This document shows positions 16,039 to 26,875 of a stretch of DNA of 64,000 nucleotides, in pieces; within the stretch, counting starts at the first letter, position 1, and each line of letters starts with the position of its first letter. Source of the stretch: Bacteroidetes bacterium 43-16. GTDB lineage: Bacteria; Bacteroidota; Bacteroidia; Chitinophagales; Chitinophagaceae. Where the stretch lies: contig MKTB01000019.1 in NCBI GenBank assembly GCA_001897525.1, positions 62,001-126,000 on the forward strand. The letters run 5' to 3'. The position numbers were made by a program, and so were the translations under genes. The notes beneath the pieces were generated by a model that ran no database searches, was not told where the DNA came from, and saw only the letters and a program-made list of their open reading frames with translations.

Positions 16039-17856
16039 CTATTTACTAAGGATCACTTTCTTACTGGCATATCCGGTACCGGAATTGATCTTAATGAGGT
16101 AAATGCCATTGGGAGCATTGGAAAGATTGAGTTCTTTATTTCCGCTTCCTGCATTACTGATGTTGCCGGAATAAACAGTTTTACCGGTTACGTCCAATAC
16201 GGTAATGTGTAAATCGGTCGCATGCTTCAGGTTATATTGCAATTGAATGTTACCATTTGTACTCGGATTCGGAAAAACGGCAATATTAGCGTCCAGTTCA
16301 CTGCTTAGCTTATGGATTGATGTTCCCGTAATCTGGGTACAGGAAGAGGTCAGTGGATCTAAAGTAGCTACTCCGGTATTCAGCGGGTCTAACCAAGGCT
16401 TCACCCGCCTGTTATCTGCAGTACCGTTAACGGTATATTCCCATCCATGCGACAATTTATCATACCAAAGCAGGTCCATCGGATATACGTCATCTGCATG
16501 CTTATTGAAAAAACAAGAATCTGCGACATGCTCACTAAAGGAGGCCACTGATGCAATCCCGATAAGTCTGCCATCGCCATCAAACAGTCCGCTGCCGGAA
16601 GATCCGGGAGCAACATATCCTTCGGTGATGGTTTTATACCATTTGGTGCCGGAGGCACTGGGCGCACCTGAAGGCCAGGCCTGAGACTGAACGCTCTGGC
16701 TGGTAGATAATTTTTTATTATCGCCATAGGGGTGATGAAATCCGATAAACTTCTTAGGTGCCGCGAGTGTTGTCGTAATGGCGTTATTCCTGTTCCAGCC
16801 GGCAAGTACTGCGCCATAGGATGCAGGAATGGCTTCCCGCAATTGGTAGATCATAAAATCGCCCACGATCTCATTAACGTTCCATGATTCATTATAATTT
16901 GCCCTTGCCAGGACATTCACACCGGTCATGGAATAGCCATTTGTAGCACCTAAGCCTGCACAGTCGGGTTTTTCAAAATTGAAACGAACGATCACTTCAT
17001 CGAAATCTGTATTGTTAAGGGAACCGCTGCCCTGGCAGTGCGTTGCGGTAAGAATATAAGGTGTACAGTTACTTGGACTGTTACTCGTATTGTTGACCAA
17101 TGTACCGGAACAAGCACCTCCTCCCGGAGACATATCGAGGAGCTGAATGGTAGCTTTCCTGCTATTTGCATAATCTGTGCCTTGCGGACAAATGGCGTTT
17201 ATATTGCATACGGAGGATAAACCGTTCAATTCGGGATCAATATTATCAATAGGGATGATAAATTGATTCAAATGCTCAATAGCCCGGTGGAATACCAGCA
17301 TACTATTGATATGCATATCGATCTTGGCGATATCAACAGCAGCATCTATATTCATTTCCAGGAAAACCACATCACCCTGAACGGCATCTATGGCAAATTT
17401 ACCGGAAGCCGGATTGTTGGCCGCATCAAAAGCGCCTACCACCTGGCGTTTGTTTTCGTTGGTCAAAAACAGCTTTACGCCTTTAGGCAATTGGAAGCGA
17501 TCAAATAAAAAGCCAATTGCGGGCGCTCCTTCAATCGCAATGGTAGTACGCCAGACGCGCGTACCATCTGCCAAAGTAATCAATTGGCCGGAGTTCGGGA
17601 AACTGATATCGGAGGACACATGCAAACCTATCTTCAAGGGTTTGGCAAACAATTGTGCCGCAGATTCGTTTTTTTCATTATCTACATAGGCTTGCCAATC
17701 GGGATTGGTAAAGCTATGTATGGCCATATTGCGTACCGGCAGATCTTGTATCATGGATAAAGGCAAGCCACCCTGGCTGATCTGCGCCTGCATATTGTTG
17801 TTCCAGATGCCCAAAGACATGGCCACCATGCATAAAAAAAGATATTTCTTCCTCAT
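16039..17856 (-). CDS. Secreted lysyl-endopeptidase-like serine protease with T9SS type-A tail (copy 1)
   Basis: 605 residues from the chosen ATG, which gives a basic signal peptide start (MRKKYLFLCM) and cleavage near MQAQ; a GTG/ATG extension six codons upstream is less likely. The catalytic domain is of the trypsin-like, lysyl endopeptidase kind: candidate triad His273 in LTATHC, Asp333 in VGDFMIY and Ser420 in GSSGSGLF, with paired cysteines (CSGTL, THCQG). The last ~80 residues are a T9SS type-A sorting domain (VFPNPSTNG to IYLIKINSGTG), so the protein is exported across the outer membrane and attached or released. A close paralogue lies at 21897-23723. It is divergent from the ABC exporter genes. 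Confidence 0.92.
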   Translation of the reverse strand: MRKKYLFLCMVAMSLGIWNNNMQAQISQGGLPLSMIQDLPVRNMAIHSFTNPDWQAYVDNEKNESAAQLFAKPLKIGLHVSSDISFPNSGQLITLADGTRVWRTTIAIEGAPAIGFLFDRFQLPKGVKLFLTNENKRQVVGAFDAANNPASGKFAIDAVQGDVVFLEMNIDAAVDIAKIDMHINSMLVFHRAIEHLNQFIIPIDNIDPELNGLSSVCNINAICPQGTDYANSRKATIQLLDMSPGGGACSGTLVNNTSNSPSNCTPYILTATHCQGSGSLNNTDFDEVIVRFNFEKPDCAGLGATNGYSMTGVNVLARANYNESWNVNEIVGDFMIYQLREAIPASYGAVLAGWNRNNAITTTLAAPKKFIGFHHPYGDNKKLSTSQSVQSQAWPSGAPSASGTKWYKTITEGYVAPGSSGSGLFDGDGRLIGIASVASFSEHVADSCFFNKHADDVYPMDLLWYDKLSHGWEYTVNGTADNRRVKPWLDPLNTGVATLDPLTSSCTQITGTSIHKLSSELDANIAVFPNPSTNGNIQLQYNLKHATDLHITVLDVTGKTVYSGNISNAGSGNKELNLSNAPNGIYLIKINSGTGYASKKVILSK

Positions 17857-18093
17857 AAAAAAAGATTTCAGCAATGCTGAGTTGGGTTAATAAATAGTCG
17901 TTATAGGTTAATCGTAATAAGGGGGATAAAAGTTACCATTCTTATCTTCTTTTTTGAAAATAAGCACAGTGTCTTCCTTCTCTATGATTACAAAACTATA
18001 CCAGAACTTCAAATAATCATTCACTAAAAATAGTAAAAATAGTTTCGTCCTATAACAGGAGTTGGGGGCCGTGTTGTGTTGTGACCGGTTTTT

Positions 18094-18117
18094 AAATCGG
18101 GTTCACCGATTTTTTTT
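18094..18117 (+). terminator. Small hairpin with T tract just upstream of the ABC promoter
   Basis: AAATCGG (18094-18100), loop GTTCA and CCGATTT (18106-18112) are followed by more T residues to 18117. It looks like an intrinsic terminator, but no plus-strand gene precedes it; its T tract also forms part of the TTTG -33 box of the next gene. Confidence 0.45.
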
Positions 18118-18147
18118 GATCGTACACGGATCTTGGTCGTACATTTG
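18115..18147 (+). promoter_or_regulatory. Promoter of the ABC exporter genes
   Basis: TTTG (18115-18118), a 21-bp spacer and TACATTTG (18140-18147) match the Bacteroidota consensus. The predicted leader before the ATG at 18166 is about 15 nt. Confidence 0.7.
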
Positions 18148-18165
18148 GTCCATATTTCACATGCT

Positions 18166-18831
18166 ATGATAGAACTCATTTCTGTTAATAAAATATATAC
18201 TAAGGGTGCACATAAAATTGCGGCTTCCAATAATATCAATTGCCGGATTGTTGAGGGGGAATTTGTGGCTATCGTCGGCAAGTCGGGATCGGGCAAGTCT
18301 ACCCTGCTCAATTTACTGGCGGGACTGGATACTGCCACATCAGGGCAAATCTTGTTTGACGGAGCAGATATCAGTGCATTCAGCCCTAATCAATATGCGG
18401 CACATCGCCTGAATAATATCGGGATCATCTTCCAGTCTTTCAACCTGATCTTTTCTAAAACGGCCCTGGAAAATGTGATGCTACCACTCATTTTTGCAGG
18501 CCTTTCTGCAACGGAGCGCCTGGCGAAAGCGAAACGTGTACTGGAGCAGGTGGGCCTGGCAGACCGTATGCAACATAAGGCTAATGAACTCTCCGGAGGT
18601 GAAGCGCAAAGGGTGGCCATTGCCAGGGCGCTGGTCAACGAGCCTAAAGTATTGCTGGCGGATGAACCTACGGGCAACCTGGACTCTGCCACGACTGAAG
18701 AGATCTTAGACATCCTGCTTTCGTTAAAGGCAAAGGGTAAAACGATTATCATGATTACGCATGACCGGGAGATCGCTGAAAAAGTAGCGGACAGGATCCT
18801 GACGATTAAAGACGGGGTATTAAGTGAGTGA
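18166..18831 (+). CDS. MacB/LolD-type ABC transporter ATP-binding protein
   Basis: 221 residues from the ATG at 18166; a TTG 11 codons upstream would sit inside the promoter region and is rejected. Walker A GKSGSGKST (about 40-48), a Q-loop in IIFQSFNLI, signature LSGGEAQRVAIARAL (about 142-156) and Walker B VLLADEPTGNLD (about 163-174) are all intact. This is the ATPase of a MacB/Lol-like system in which ATP hydrolysis drives mechanotransmission by an FtsX-type permease, used for export of peptides, drugs or lipoproteins across the envelope. The permease gene follows after a 187-bp repeat-filled spacer. Confidence 0.93.
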   Translation: MIELISVNKIYTKGAHKIAASNNINCRIVEGEFVAIVGKSGSGKSTLLNLLAGLDTATSGQILFDGADISAFSPNQYAAHRLNNIGIIFQSFNLIFSKTALENVMLPLIFAGLSATERLAKAKRVLEQVGLADRMQHKANELSGGEAQRVAIARALVNEPKVLLADEPTGNLDSATTEEILDILLSLKAKGKTIIMITHDREIAEKVADRILTIKDGVLSE

Positions 18832-18953
18832 TGGGTGATGGGTGATGAGTTATGAGTGATGGGTGAGATGTGGAGCGTAAAAGTAAAAAGTAAAAAGTGA
18901 ATAGTGAATAGTGAATAGTGAATAGTGAGATGCGGAGCGTAAAAGTAAAAAGT
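18824..18953. repeat. Heptanucleotide tandem repeats and a 29-bp direct repeat
   Basis: Heptads of the ATGGGTG type run from 18824, overlapping the last codons of the ABC ATPase, to 18865. Four perfect copies of GTGAATA occupy 18897-18924. These are flanked by a 29-bp direct repeat, 18863-18891 and 18925-18953, containing GGAGCGTAAAAGTAAAAAGT and differing at one base. It fills most of the spacer before the permease gene. Confidence 0.9.
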
Positions 18954-19018
18954 GAATGTTGGGGAGAGAAAAGTGGGTGGTGAGTGAAGACATTTTGTTC
19001 TATAAAAATATTTTATCA

Positions 19019-20416
19019 ATGACTTTATCTGATTTAATTACAATGGCCCGCCAGAATCTATGGCGTACGCGCCTGAGGACTCTGCTTACGCTGATTGGTG
19101 TTATCATCGGCATTGGCGCACTGATCGCTATGGTCAGTTTTGGTATAGGCCTGGAAAAGAACATTACGGAGAAATTCAAATCGAATGATCTGTTTACCAG
19201 CTTAACGATTTCTACTAAAGCGATTAACTTTAAAGCGGGTCCGAGGAACAGGTCGAAGGTGGAGAAGAGCGAAGCAACAGGGGTACCTCTGAATGATTCG
19301 CTAATATCGGTCTTACAAAAAAGACCTGAAATAGCCATTGCTTATCCCAGGATCAACATTCCGATAAGGGCTGCCCTGGGTAGTGATACGGCTGCCACCA
19401 ATACGGGTAGTCTACCGATGGTGATGGCGCAACAGCCGCCCTATAATGAGTTATATGCCGGGAAGTATTTCTCTAATGATTCGGCACTCGAGGTTTTAGT
19501 CAGCCTGAACTTCCTGAGGGCCTTAGGGTATGAGGTACGTACCAGGGAAAAGATAAACGCAAACATAGAGGTAGACAGCGGATTGCAATTGGCCCTGGCT
19601 GATACCATCATTGGTAAAGAGCTGATCTTGCTCAGCACTTCTCTAAAGAGCACTTCTCCGCTCGCAATAATGGCGGGTATTGAAAATGTAATTGGCGAAG
19701 AGAGCACTCCTGTAAAGATCGTAGGGATCATGAAGGAGGAACAGTTTTCCGGGCCCTCTCTCCGGGAAGAGATCATCTTGCCGATACAGACGGCTAAGTC
19801 TTTACCCTCGCTTGGCTTTGACCGCATCAGCGACCTGATGGAAAATAAAACTAAGGGCAACCAGTACACTTCTATTTATGTAAAAACAAAGAGCATGGAA
19901 GACCTGGGTAAGATCAAAGCTTACCTGGATGGGCAAAAAATAAATTATTTTGCAGTAGATGATGGTCTTTCGGAAATGAAGAAGGCCTTCCTGATACTGG
20001 ATAGTATCCTGGGCATTATCGGCCTGATCAGCTTGCTGGTAGCGGGTTTTGGCATTGTCAACACGATGCTGATGAGTATCCTGGAACGTAAAAGGGAGAT
20101 CGGCATTATGAAGGCTGTCGGCGGTAAGAACCGGGACATACGAATGATCTTCTTTTTCGAGGCCGGATTCATCGGCCTGGTGGGTGCTTTAGGGGGCATT
20201 GCCCTGGGTTACGGACTCACACGTATTGCCAATCTAATTGTCAACAACCAATACATCAAGGATGCAGATGAGTTCGTGGACCTCTTCTCTTTCCCCTGGT
20301 GGCTGGTAGGTGGCTCTATTGTGTTCTCTATCGTGATCAGCCTGCTGGCCGGGCTGTATCCTGCAATCCGGGCATCCAGTATTCATCCTATTGATGCGCT
20401 GAGGCAGGAGGGATAA
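19019..20416 (+). CDS. MacB-type ABC transporter permease (FtsX family)
   Basis: 465 residues from the ATG at 19019, which gives the usual N-terminus MTLSDLITMARQNLWRTRLRTLLTLIGVIIG. Topology is that of MacB-like permeases: one membrane span at about 19-42, a large periplasmic domain (about 45-310) and three spans near 325-350, 375-405 and 425-450, with the FtsX-type motif LERKREIGIMKAVGGKNRDI between them. It partners the ATPase upstream. An in-frame ATG 21 codons upstream lies in repeats and is not favoured. The substrate is unknown; adjacency to secreted proteases is suggestive only. Confidence 0.92.
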   Translation: MTLSDLITMARQNLWRTRLRTLLTLIGVIIGIGALIAMVSFGIGLEKNITEKFKSNDLFTSLTISTKAINFKAGPRNRSKVEKSEATGVPLNDSLISVLQKRPEIAIAYPRINIPIRAALGSDTAATNTGSLPMVMAQQPPYNELYAGKYFSNDSALEVLVSLNFLRALGYEVRTREKINANIEVDSGLQLALADTIIGKELILLSTSLKSTSPLAIMAGIENVIGEESTPVKIVGIMKEEQFSGPSLREEIILPIQTAKSLPSLGFDRISDLMENKTKGNQYTSIYVKTKSMEDLGKIKAYLDGQKINYFAVDDGLSEMKKAFLILDSILGIIGLISLLVAGFGIVNTMLMSILERKREIGIMKAVGGKNRDIRMIFFFEAGFIGLVGALGGIALGYGLTRIANLIVNNQYIKDADEFVDLFSFPWWLVGGSIVFSIVISLLAGLYPAIRASSIHPIDALRQEG

Positions 20417-20481
20417 GGTAGCTGACTGGTAAATAATCGTTATTCGCTATAGTTATTTATGGCAGGCAAAGTGAACTGAGC

Positions 20482-20489
20482 TAACTTTG
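20482..20489 (+). promoter_or_regulatory. -7 box of the ClC gene
   Basis: TAACTTTG matches TAnnTTTG and lies 24 bp before the ATG at 20514. The -33 region carries TTTATGG rather than TTTG, so the promoter is only partly supported. Confidence 0.45.
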
Positions 20490-20513
20490 CCTGCTCAGAT
20501 AATTGGTCAACTA

Positions 20514-21773
20514 ATGAAAAAGAGTGCGCTCATTCACAGAAAATATTATTTCAGGTTAATCATTGCTTCAGCGCTGATCGGTCTACTCTCGGCGGCTCTC
20601 GCTTTTTTCCTGAAGTTAATTACTGAATTTTTTGAAGAGCAGATCTTTCATACGGTATCGCATCATGCGACCCTATTATTTATCCTGCTCCCTACGATAG
20701 GCATTACGGCTATTTACTTCCTGAGAAAGTATGCTTTTCAAAAGCGGAAAAATAAAGGGATCACTGAGATTTACAAGACACTGGACCAAAGGAAAGATCA
20801 TCTTCCGCTCTTCAAGATCCCATCCCATTATTTCAATGGCTTCCTGACGGTTATTTTCGGGGGCTCTACAGGGATTGAGGTATCTACGGTAGTGGCCACC
20901 GCCACGATCGGCAACGAGGTGTACAAAAAGGAATTTTCTGCAAAGATGTATAAGCGGGAATTGGTTTGTGCCGGTGTATGTGCCGGTGTGGCCATTTTGT
21001 TTGCCAGTCCGCTGGCAGGATGGCTTTTTGCTATTGAAGTGATTGCCAGGAAGCTCAATAAATCTCTTTTTCTCAGTTGCACTACGGCTGCCCTGGTAGC
21101 CTGGTTTATCTTGTATTTTCTCCCGGGGAAACCTTTAATAGCAATCCCCAGTACAGGATGGCATTGGGTTGCCATTCCTTTCATGCTATTGCTCAGCCTG
21201 ATGAGTGCGGCACTATCGGTCTATTTCACCGTGCTGGTGGTGAAGATCAAGAGCTTTTTTGCCGGCATCAATAATAATTTCCTGCGGGTAAATCTTGGCG
21301 CATTGATCGTGGGTACCGGCATCTTTTTCTTCCCATTCCTGTATGGAGACAGTTATCATGCTCTGAAAGAGATCTCGCTACGGCCTGAGGCACAGTCTAT
21401 CTTATTACTATTGTTATTAACGTTGCTGAAACCTCTTGCAGCTTCGCTTACTTTGGGTGCGGGCGGTGATGGAGGTGTCTTTGCGCCCGGCATTGTATCC
21501 GGGGCATTCCTGGGCCTGGCATTCGCGCTTTTTTGCAATACCTACCTGGGCACTTCCCTGGTATATGTAAACTTTATTGTCATCGGAGCAGCTGCTACTT
21601 TATCGGCCTCTATTTATGCACCATTTACCGCGCTGTTCCTGGCTTGCCATCTTATTCCAAACGGTTTTGTTTTATTCTTTCCTTTATTAGTCACTGCGCT
21701 TTTGTCCAACTATTTTGCCCGGTGGATCTTTCCTTATAATGTGTATACGCACAAGATGCCGGCGGTACAATAA
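20514..21773 (+). CDS. Divergent ClC-family anion channel/transporter
   Basis: 419 residues, about ten hydrophobic segments, no C-terminal CBS domains. Aligned by eye to E. coli ClC-ec1, the filter motif GSGIPE is replaced by NKGITE, and GREGP by GIEVS with the gating glutamate kept. GGVFAP matches the conserved GxFxP motif. The internal proton-glutamate region reads AGWLFAIEV where ClC-ec1 has AGILFIIEE, so the residue matching Glu203 is Val, as in channel-type ClCs. A tyrosine in NVYTHK may match Tyr445. It therefore looks like a ClC with an altered ion filter, and probably not a standard 2Cl-/H+ exchanger. The TTG nine codons earlier lies inside the -7 box, so ATG 20514 is chosen. Confidence 0.85.
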   Translation: MKKSALIHRKYYFRLIIASALIGLLSAALAFFLKLITEFFEEQIFHTVSHHATLLFILLPTIGITAIYFLRKYAFQKRKNKGITEIYKTLDQRKDHLPLFKIPSHYFNGFLTVIFGGSTGIEVSTVVATATIGNEVYKKEFSAKMYKRELVCAGVCAGVAILFASPLAGWLFAIEVIARKLNKSLFLSCTTAALVAWFILYFLPGKPLIAIPSTGWHWVAIPFMLLLSLMSAALSVYFTVLVVKIKSFFAGINNNFLRVNLGALIVGTGIFFFPFLYGDSYHALKEISLRPEAQSILLLLLLTLLKPLAASLTLGAGGDGGVFAPGIVSGAFLGLAFALFCNTYLGTSLVYVNFIVIGAAATLSASIYAPFTALFLACHLIPNGFVLFFPLLVTALLSNYFARWIFPYNVYTHKMPAVQ

Positions 21774-21791
21774 GATTTTTACAACTCACCT

Positions 21792-21819
21792 AAAAGCTCC
21801 GGCAAATGCCGGAGCTTTT
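21792..21819. terminator. Bidirectional terminator between ClC and protease copy 2
   Basis: Arms AAAAGCTCCGGCA (21792-21804) and TGCCGGAGCTTTT (21807-21819) form a GC-rich hairpin with A and T flanks, between two convergent genes. Confidence 0.9.
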
Positions 21820-21896
21820 CATATGAATCTATTCACTGACATGCACTATTTATTTGCAGTCGGAATACCTGTCTGTTTTAATATTCAAACAGGTAA

Positions 21897-23723
21897 TTAT
21901 TTTCCAATAAAAAGTTTTTGTGTAGCAAATCCTTGTTTCGTGGCAATCTTCACAAAGTACATACCCATAGCTGCATGTTCAAGATTTAATGTTTTAATTC
22001 CATTCAAAGCCCTGGCAATTTTTGCAGTCAGTACAATATTTCCGCTGAGATCATAAACGGTTATATCCAGGTTTTCGGCTTCTTTTAAATTATACTGTAA
22101 ATAAACTTTACCATCGGTACTCGGATTAGGATAGATCGCGACCGCTTCATATAATGAATTGCTGGCGTTCTTTATGCCTATTTCGCTTATGGCTTCACAA
22201 GATGAGGTAACGGAATTAATTGTTGTCACCCCTGTATTGGCAGGATCAAGCCATGGTTGTAACCTCCTTTTGCTATCTGTACCATGTAAGGAAAACTCCC
22301 AGCCATGCCATAATTTATAATACCATACTATGTCCATTGCATACACATCCTGTCCTCTATGGTTGACAGAGCATTCTACGGGCACATCAAATGTAGTACC
22401 CGCTGTTGAAGCAATACCAATCAATCTGCCATCGCCATCAAAAAGTCCGCTGCCAGAAGATCCGGGTGATACATACCCAACCTCGGTCTGCGTAAACCAT
22501 CTGCTCCCATCCGGATCTATATTATAGGGGGAGGTATTCATCCTGGAAACAACGCTTTGACTGGTGGATAATTTTTTATTATCTGACATGGGATGGTGAA
22601 ATCCGATAAATTTCCTGGGAGCGTTAACACTTTCTTCTATCCCGTTTGACCTGTTCCAGCCAGACAGTACGGCTCCATACGAGGCCGGAATTGCTTGCCT
22701 GAGTTCATAGAGCATAAAATCACCGATTAACTCATCCGTAGTCCAGCTCGTATTATAATCGGCTCTCGCCACTACATTTACCCCATTCATAGAAACAGCA
22801 TTGGTGTTTCCTGTGCCCTGGCAGTCGGGGCGCTCAAAATTAAAACGTACCAAAACGTTATCAAAGTCACTATTTAATAATGTTCCGGTACCCTGGCAGT
22901 GTGTCGCTGTTAAAATGTAGGGTTTACAGTCTTGTGTCGTATTACCGGTATTGTTGATCAGCGTTCCGCTGCAGCCACCGCCACCAATACCAAAATTGAT
23001 CGTTGATACGGTTGCTCTCCTGTTTTTCTCATAATCTGTACCCTGGGGACAGATCGCATTTATGGTACAGACAGAAGATCTCCCGTTATAGGTAGTATCA
23101 TATTGGTCAATAGGAATACCATTGCCCTCTGTTACAAATTGCCGGAGATGCTCAATAGCACGATGAAACACCAATGCTTTGTCAATATTTAATTTTATTG
23201 CGTCTTCTTTCACACCGGCAGCGATATCGAGTTCGAGATAAACTTTGTCTCCCTGAATAGCATCAATTAAAAATTTACCGGAGGCCTGAACATTGCGGTG
23301 GTCAAAAGCACCCACCACTTGCCTACCATTTTCGTTGCTGGCAAATAGCCGCACTCCTTCAGGCAATTGAAACTGATCAAACATCAGGCCTATTGCGGGT
23401 GCACCTTCAATGTGTATTACACCGCGCCATACACGTGTTCCGTCGGCTGCCACCTGCAATTGCCCTGATTGTGGGAAGCTGAAACCGGTAGCTACATGCA
23501 AGCCAACCCGGACTGCATGGTTAAACTTTTCTGATATTGCCGTCCCGGACTCTTCTTCCAGGAAGGCTGCCCAATCGGGATTTTGGTAACTGCTCACCGG
23601 AATAGTTCCGAAAGCGAGTTTTTGCTGCAGGGATGCGGGTAAACCTCCGTACTGAATCTGGGCATTAATGTCATTGTTGAATGCTATAAAGCCCAAAGCA
23701 CATAAAAGCAAGTATTTTTTCAA
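21897..23723 (-). CDS. Secreted lysyl-endopeptidase-like serine protease with T9SS type-A tail (copy 2)
   Basis: 608 residues, starting with TTG at 23723 because no in-frame ATG precedes the signal peptide (MKKYLLLCALGFIAFNNDINAQ). It is collinear with copy 1: pro-region, trypsin-like domain with candidate triad His275 (LTATHC), Asp335 (IGDFMLY) and Ser423 (GSSGSGLF), then a T9SS type-A tail (IYPNPSTDGKVYLQYN to YFVKIATKQG). Shared words such as SVCxINAICPQGTDY, ASYGAVLxGWNR and FIGFHHP show recent common origin. Cleavage after lysine is inferred from family resemblance, not shown. It lies between the ClC gene and rho, both separated by terminators. Confidence 0.92.
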   Translation of the reverse strand: MKKYLLLCALGFIAFNNDINAQIQYGGLPASLQQKLAFGTIPVSSYQNPDWAAFLEEESGTAISEKFNHAVRVGLHVATGFSFPQSGQLQVAADGTRVWRGVIHIEGAPAIGLMFDQFQLPEGVRLFASNENGRQVVGAFDHRNVQASGKFLIDAIQGDKVYLELDIAAGVKEDAIKLNIDKALVFHRAIEHLRQFVTEGNGIPIDQYDTTYNGRSSVCTINAICPQGTDYEKNRRATVSTINFGIGGGGCSGTLINNTGNTTQDCKPYILTATHCQGTGTLLNSDFDNVLVRFNFERPDCQGTGNTNAVSMNGVNVVARADYNTSWTTDELIGDFMLYELRQAIPASYGAVLSGWNRSNGIEESVNAPRKFIGFHHPMSDNKKLSTSQSVVSRMNTSPYNIDPDGSRWFTQTEVGYVSPGSSGSGLFDGDGRLIGIASTAGTTFDVPVECSVNHRGQDVYAMDIVWYYKLWHGWEFSLHGTDSKRRLQPWLDPANTGVTTINSVTSSCEAISEIGIKNASNSLYEAVAIYPNPSTDGKVYLQYNLKEAENLDITVYDLSGNIVLTAKIARALNGIKTLNLEHAAMGMYFVKIATKQGFATQKLFIGK

Positions 23724-23840
23724 TGTTTTATGATTTAATAGTAAGCAATGTGCCTAAATATACATAAAAAAAGAAAAACCGATCCATTACTTTGCTGCTT
23801 ACGATTTCCGGTGAATGAATCTGATCGGTAGGTTTTAAAA

Positions 23841-23870
23841 ATAAAGCCCCGGCCATTGCCGGGGCTTTAT
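23841..23870 (-). terminator. Terminator of rho
   Basis: Arms ATAAAGCCCCGGC (23841-23853) and GCCGGGGCTTTAT (23858-23870) with a CATT loop, 27 bp after the rho stop codon on the minus strand. Confidence 0.88.
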
Positions 23871-23896
23871 AACAAAATATTTAGTACGAATTAAAA

Positions 23897-25657
<1,761 letters not shown>

Positions 25658-25832
25658 TAAAATATGTTTAGTGATAAAACGCACACGTGGTAATCAGTGA
25701 ATATAGTGCGAAGATGAATTAAGAATTGTGGTAAAAAATTACTTTTGAAAAAATGTAAATGGATTTTGTAGAGGCTACTTTTTGAACATTTACATTGCAA
25801 GATTAATTAATCTTTCTGAAATGACAAAAAAA

Positions 25833-26801
25833 TTAGATATTCTTAAGAAAATCTTTTGATACCCTTTCTACGGTATTTTTCATGGATTGGTACCTAAAAC
25901 CGGGAAATTGTTGCAGGAATTTATGATTGTCATAATGGCAAACGGCCTGTGCGGTACGTATCGTTTCCCTGGTGAGTATCGATCTTTTACCGGCCAGTCC
26001 TGCCTTTATACTGGATAATATCCAAGCCACTTTACTCATCAGAGGACTCGCTTTTTTATAAGGTGGTTTTTTACCCATAGCATTAGCCATCCAGGTAAAG
26101 ATATCTTTGTAGGTATGATTCCCTTCGGTGAGTATATAGCGTTCTTCAACAATATCACTTTCCATCAGCAACAAGGCAGCCCTTGCCACGTCTTTCACAT
26201 CGACCCAGCCATTTACGCCTGATGTGTACCAGGGAAATTCTTCATAAGCAGACTGGAACAGCTTCGCAGAGCCTTCCTGATAATTGCCTTCTCCCAGGAT
26301 GATGCCGGGGTTGAGAATTGCCGCGTTTAAGCCTTCGGCCATTCCGCGCCATACTTCCATCTCGGCCTGGTACTTCCCGATGGCATAAGCCGTATTCGTA
26401 CTGCTTTCTTCCCAATGCGTTTCTTCGGAAATAAGTTTATTTTCTTTGGTGGGTCTCCCTAAAGCTGCAATAGAACTGATGTGTATCATTCTTTCTACGC
26501 CTGCGATCAGGGCCTCGTCTACTACATTGGCGGTAGCATTGCGGTTTTGTTCTATAACACGTTCCCGGTCTTTTTGCTCAAAAGAGACAATAGCCGCGCA
26601 GTGATATACCTGACTGATGCCTTGCATCACTTCTTCAACAGCATATACGTCCAGCAGGTCACAGGCCACCCACTCGATTAAAGGGTGGGTCCACTCAGGG
26701 CGGTTACGATTAAATAAAGCTCTTACCGAAAGCCCTTTTTCTACCAGAGCCTCCAGAAGATGTTTACCTAAAAAACCACTTGCACCTGTAACTAAAACCA
26801 A
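25833..26801 (-). CDS. Extended SDR family NAD(P)-dependent epimerase/dehydratase-like protein
   Basis: 322 residues. The Rossmann start VLVTGASGFLGKHLLEAL is complete, with a second strand acid region, VYHCAAIVSF, HISSIAALG and the catalytic YAIGK motif near residue 137, so cofactor binding and Ser-Tyr-Lys chemistry are expected. It resembles dihydroflavonol-4-reductase/3-beta-HSD-like extended SDRs; the substrate cannot be named. The frame has no ATG at its start; TTG at 26801 is used because it directly precedes the Rossmann strand and an in-frame stop lies just upstream. It follows pheS by 74 bp and may be co-transcribed with it unless the weak hairpin there stops transcription. Confidence 0.88.
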   Translation of the reverse strand: MVLVTGASGFLGKHLLEALVEKGLSVRALFNRNRPEWTHPLIEWVACDLLDVYAVEEVMQGISQVYHCAAIVSFEQKDRERVIEQNRNATANVVDEALIAGVERMIHISSIAALGRPTKENKLISEETHWEESSTNTAYAIGKYQAEMEVWRGMAEGLNAAILNPGIILGEGNYQEGSAKLFQSAYEEFPWYTSGVNGWVDVKDVARAALLLMESDIVEERYILTEGNHTYKDIFTWMANAMGKKPPYKKASPLMSKVAWILSSIKAGLAGKRSILTRETIRTAQAVCHYDNHKFLQQFPGFRYQSMKNTVERVSKDFLKNI

Positions 26802-26837
26802 AGATTCGACTATTTATATTATTAAAAGCATATAACA

Positions 26838-26871
26838 AGACCTCAAAGTTATCATTAAAACTATGAGGTCT
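26838..26871 (-). terminator. Weak hairpin after pheS
   Basis: Arms AGACCTCA (26838-26845) and TGAGGTCT (26864-26871) with an 18-nt loop lie directly after the pheS stop. There is no good T run, so it may only slow transcription into the SDR gene. Confidence 0.4.
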
Positions 26872-26875
26872 GCAA

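Noticed and set aside
18055-18112. A GGTTCA-like stretch that could suggest a tRNA remnant
   Set aside because: No acceptor, D-arm or anticodon arm can be drawn; only a short hairpin is present.
18024-18338. Minus-strand open frame of about 100 codons upstream of and over the ABC ATPase start
   Set aside because: It overlaps a promoter and a Walker-A-bearing gene, and its sequence is the reverse of that coding region.
18824-18953. Tandem repeats as a possible CRISPR array
   Set aside because: Units are 7 bp without unique spacers, and there are no cas genes nearby.
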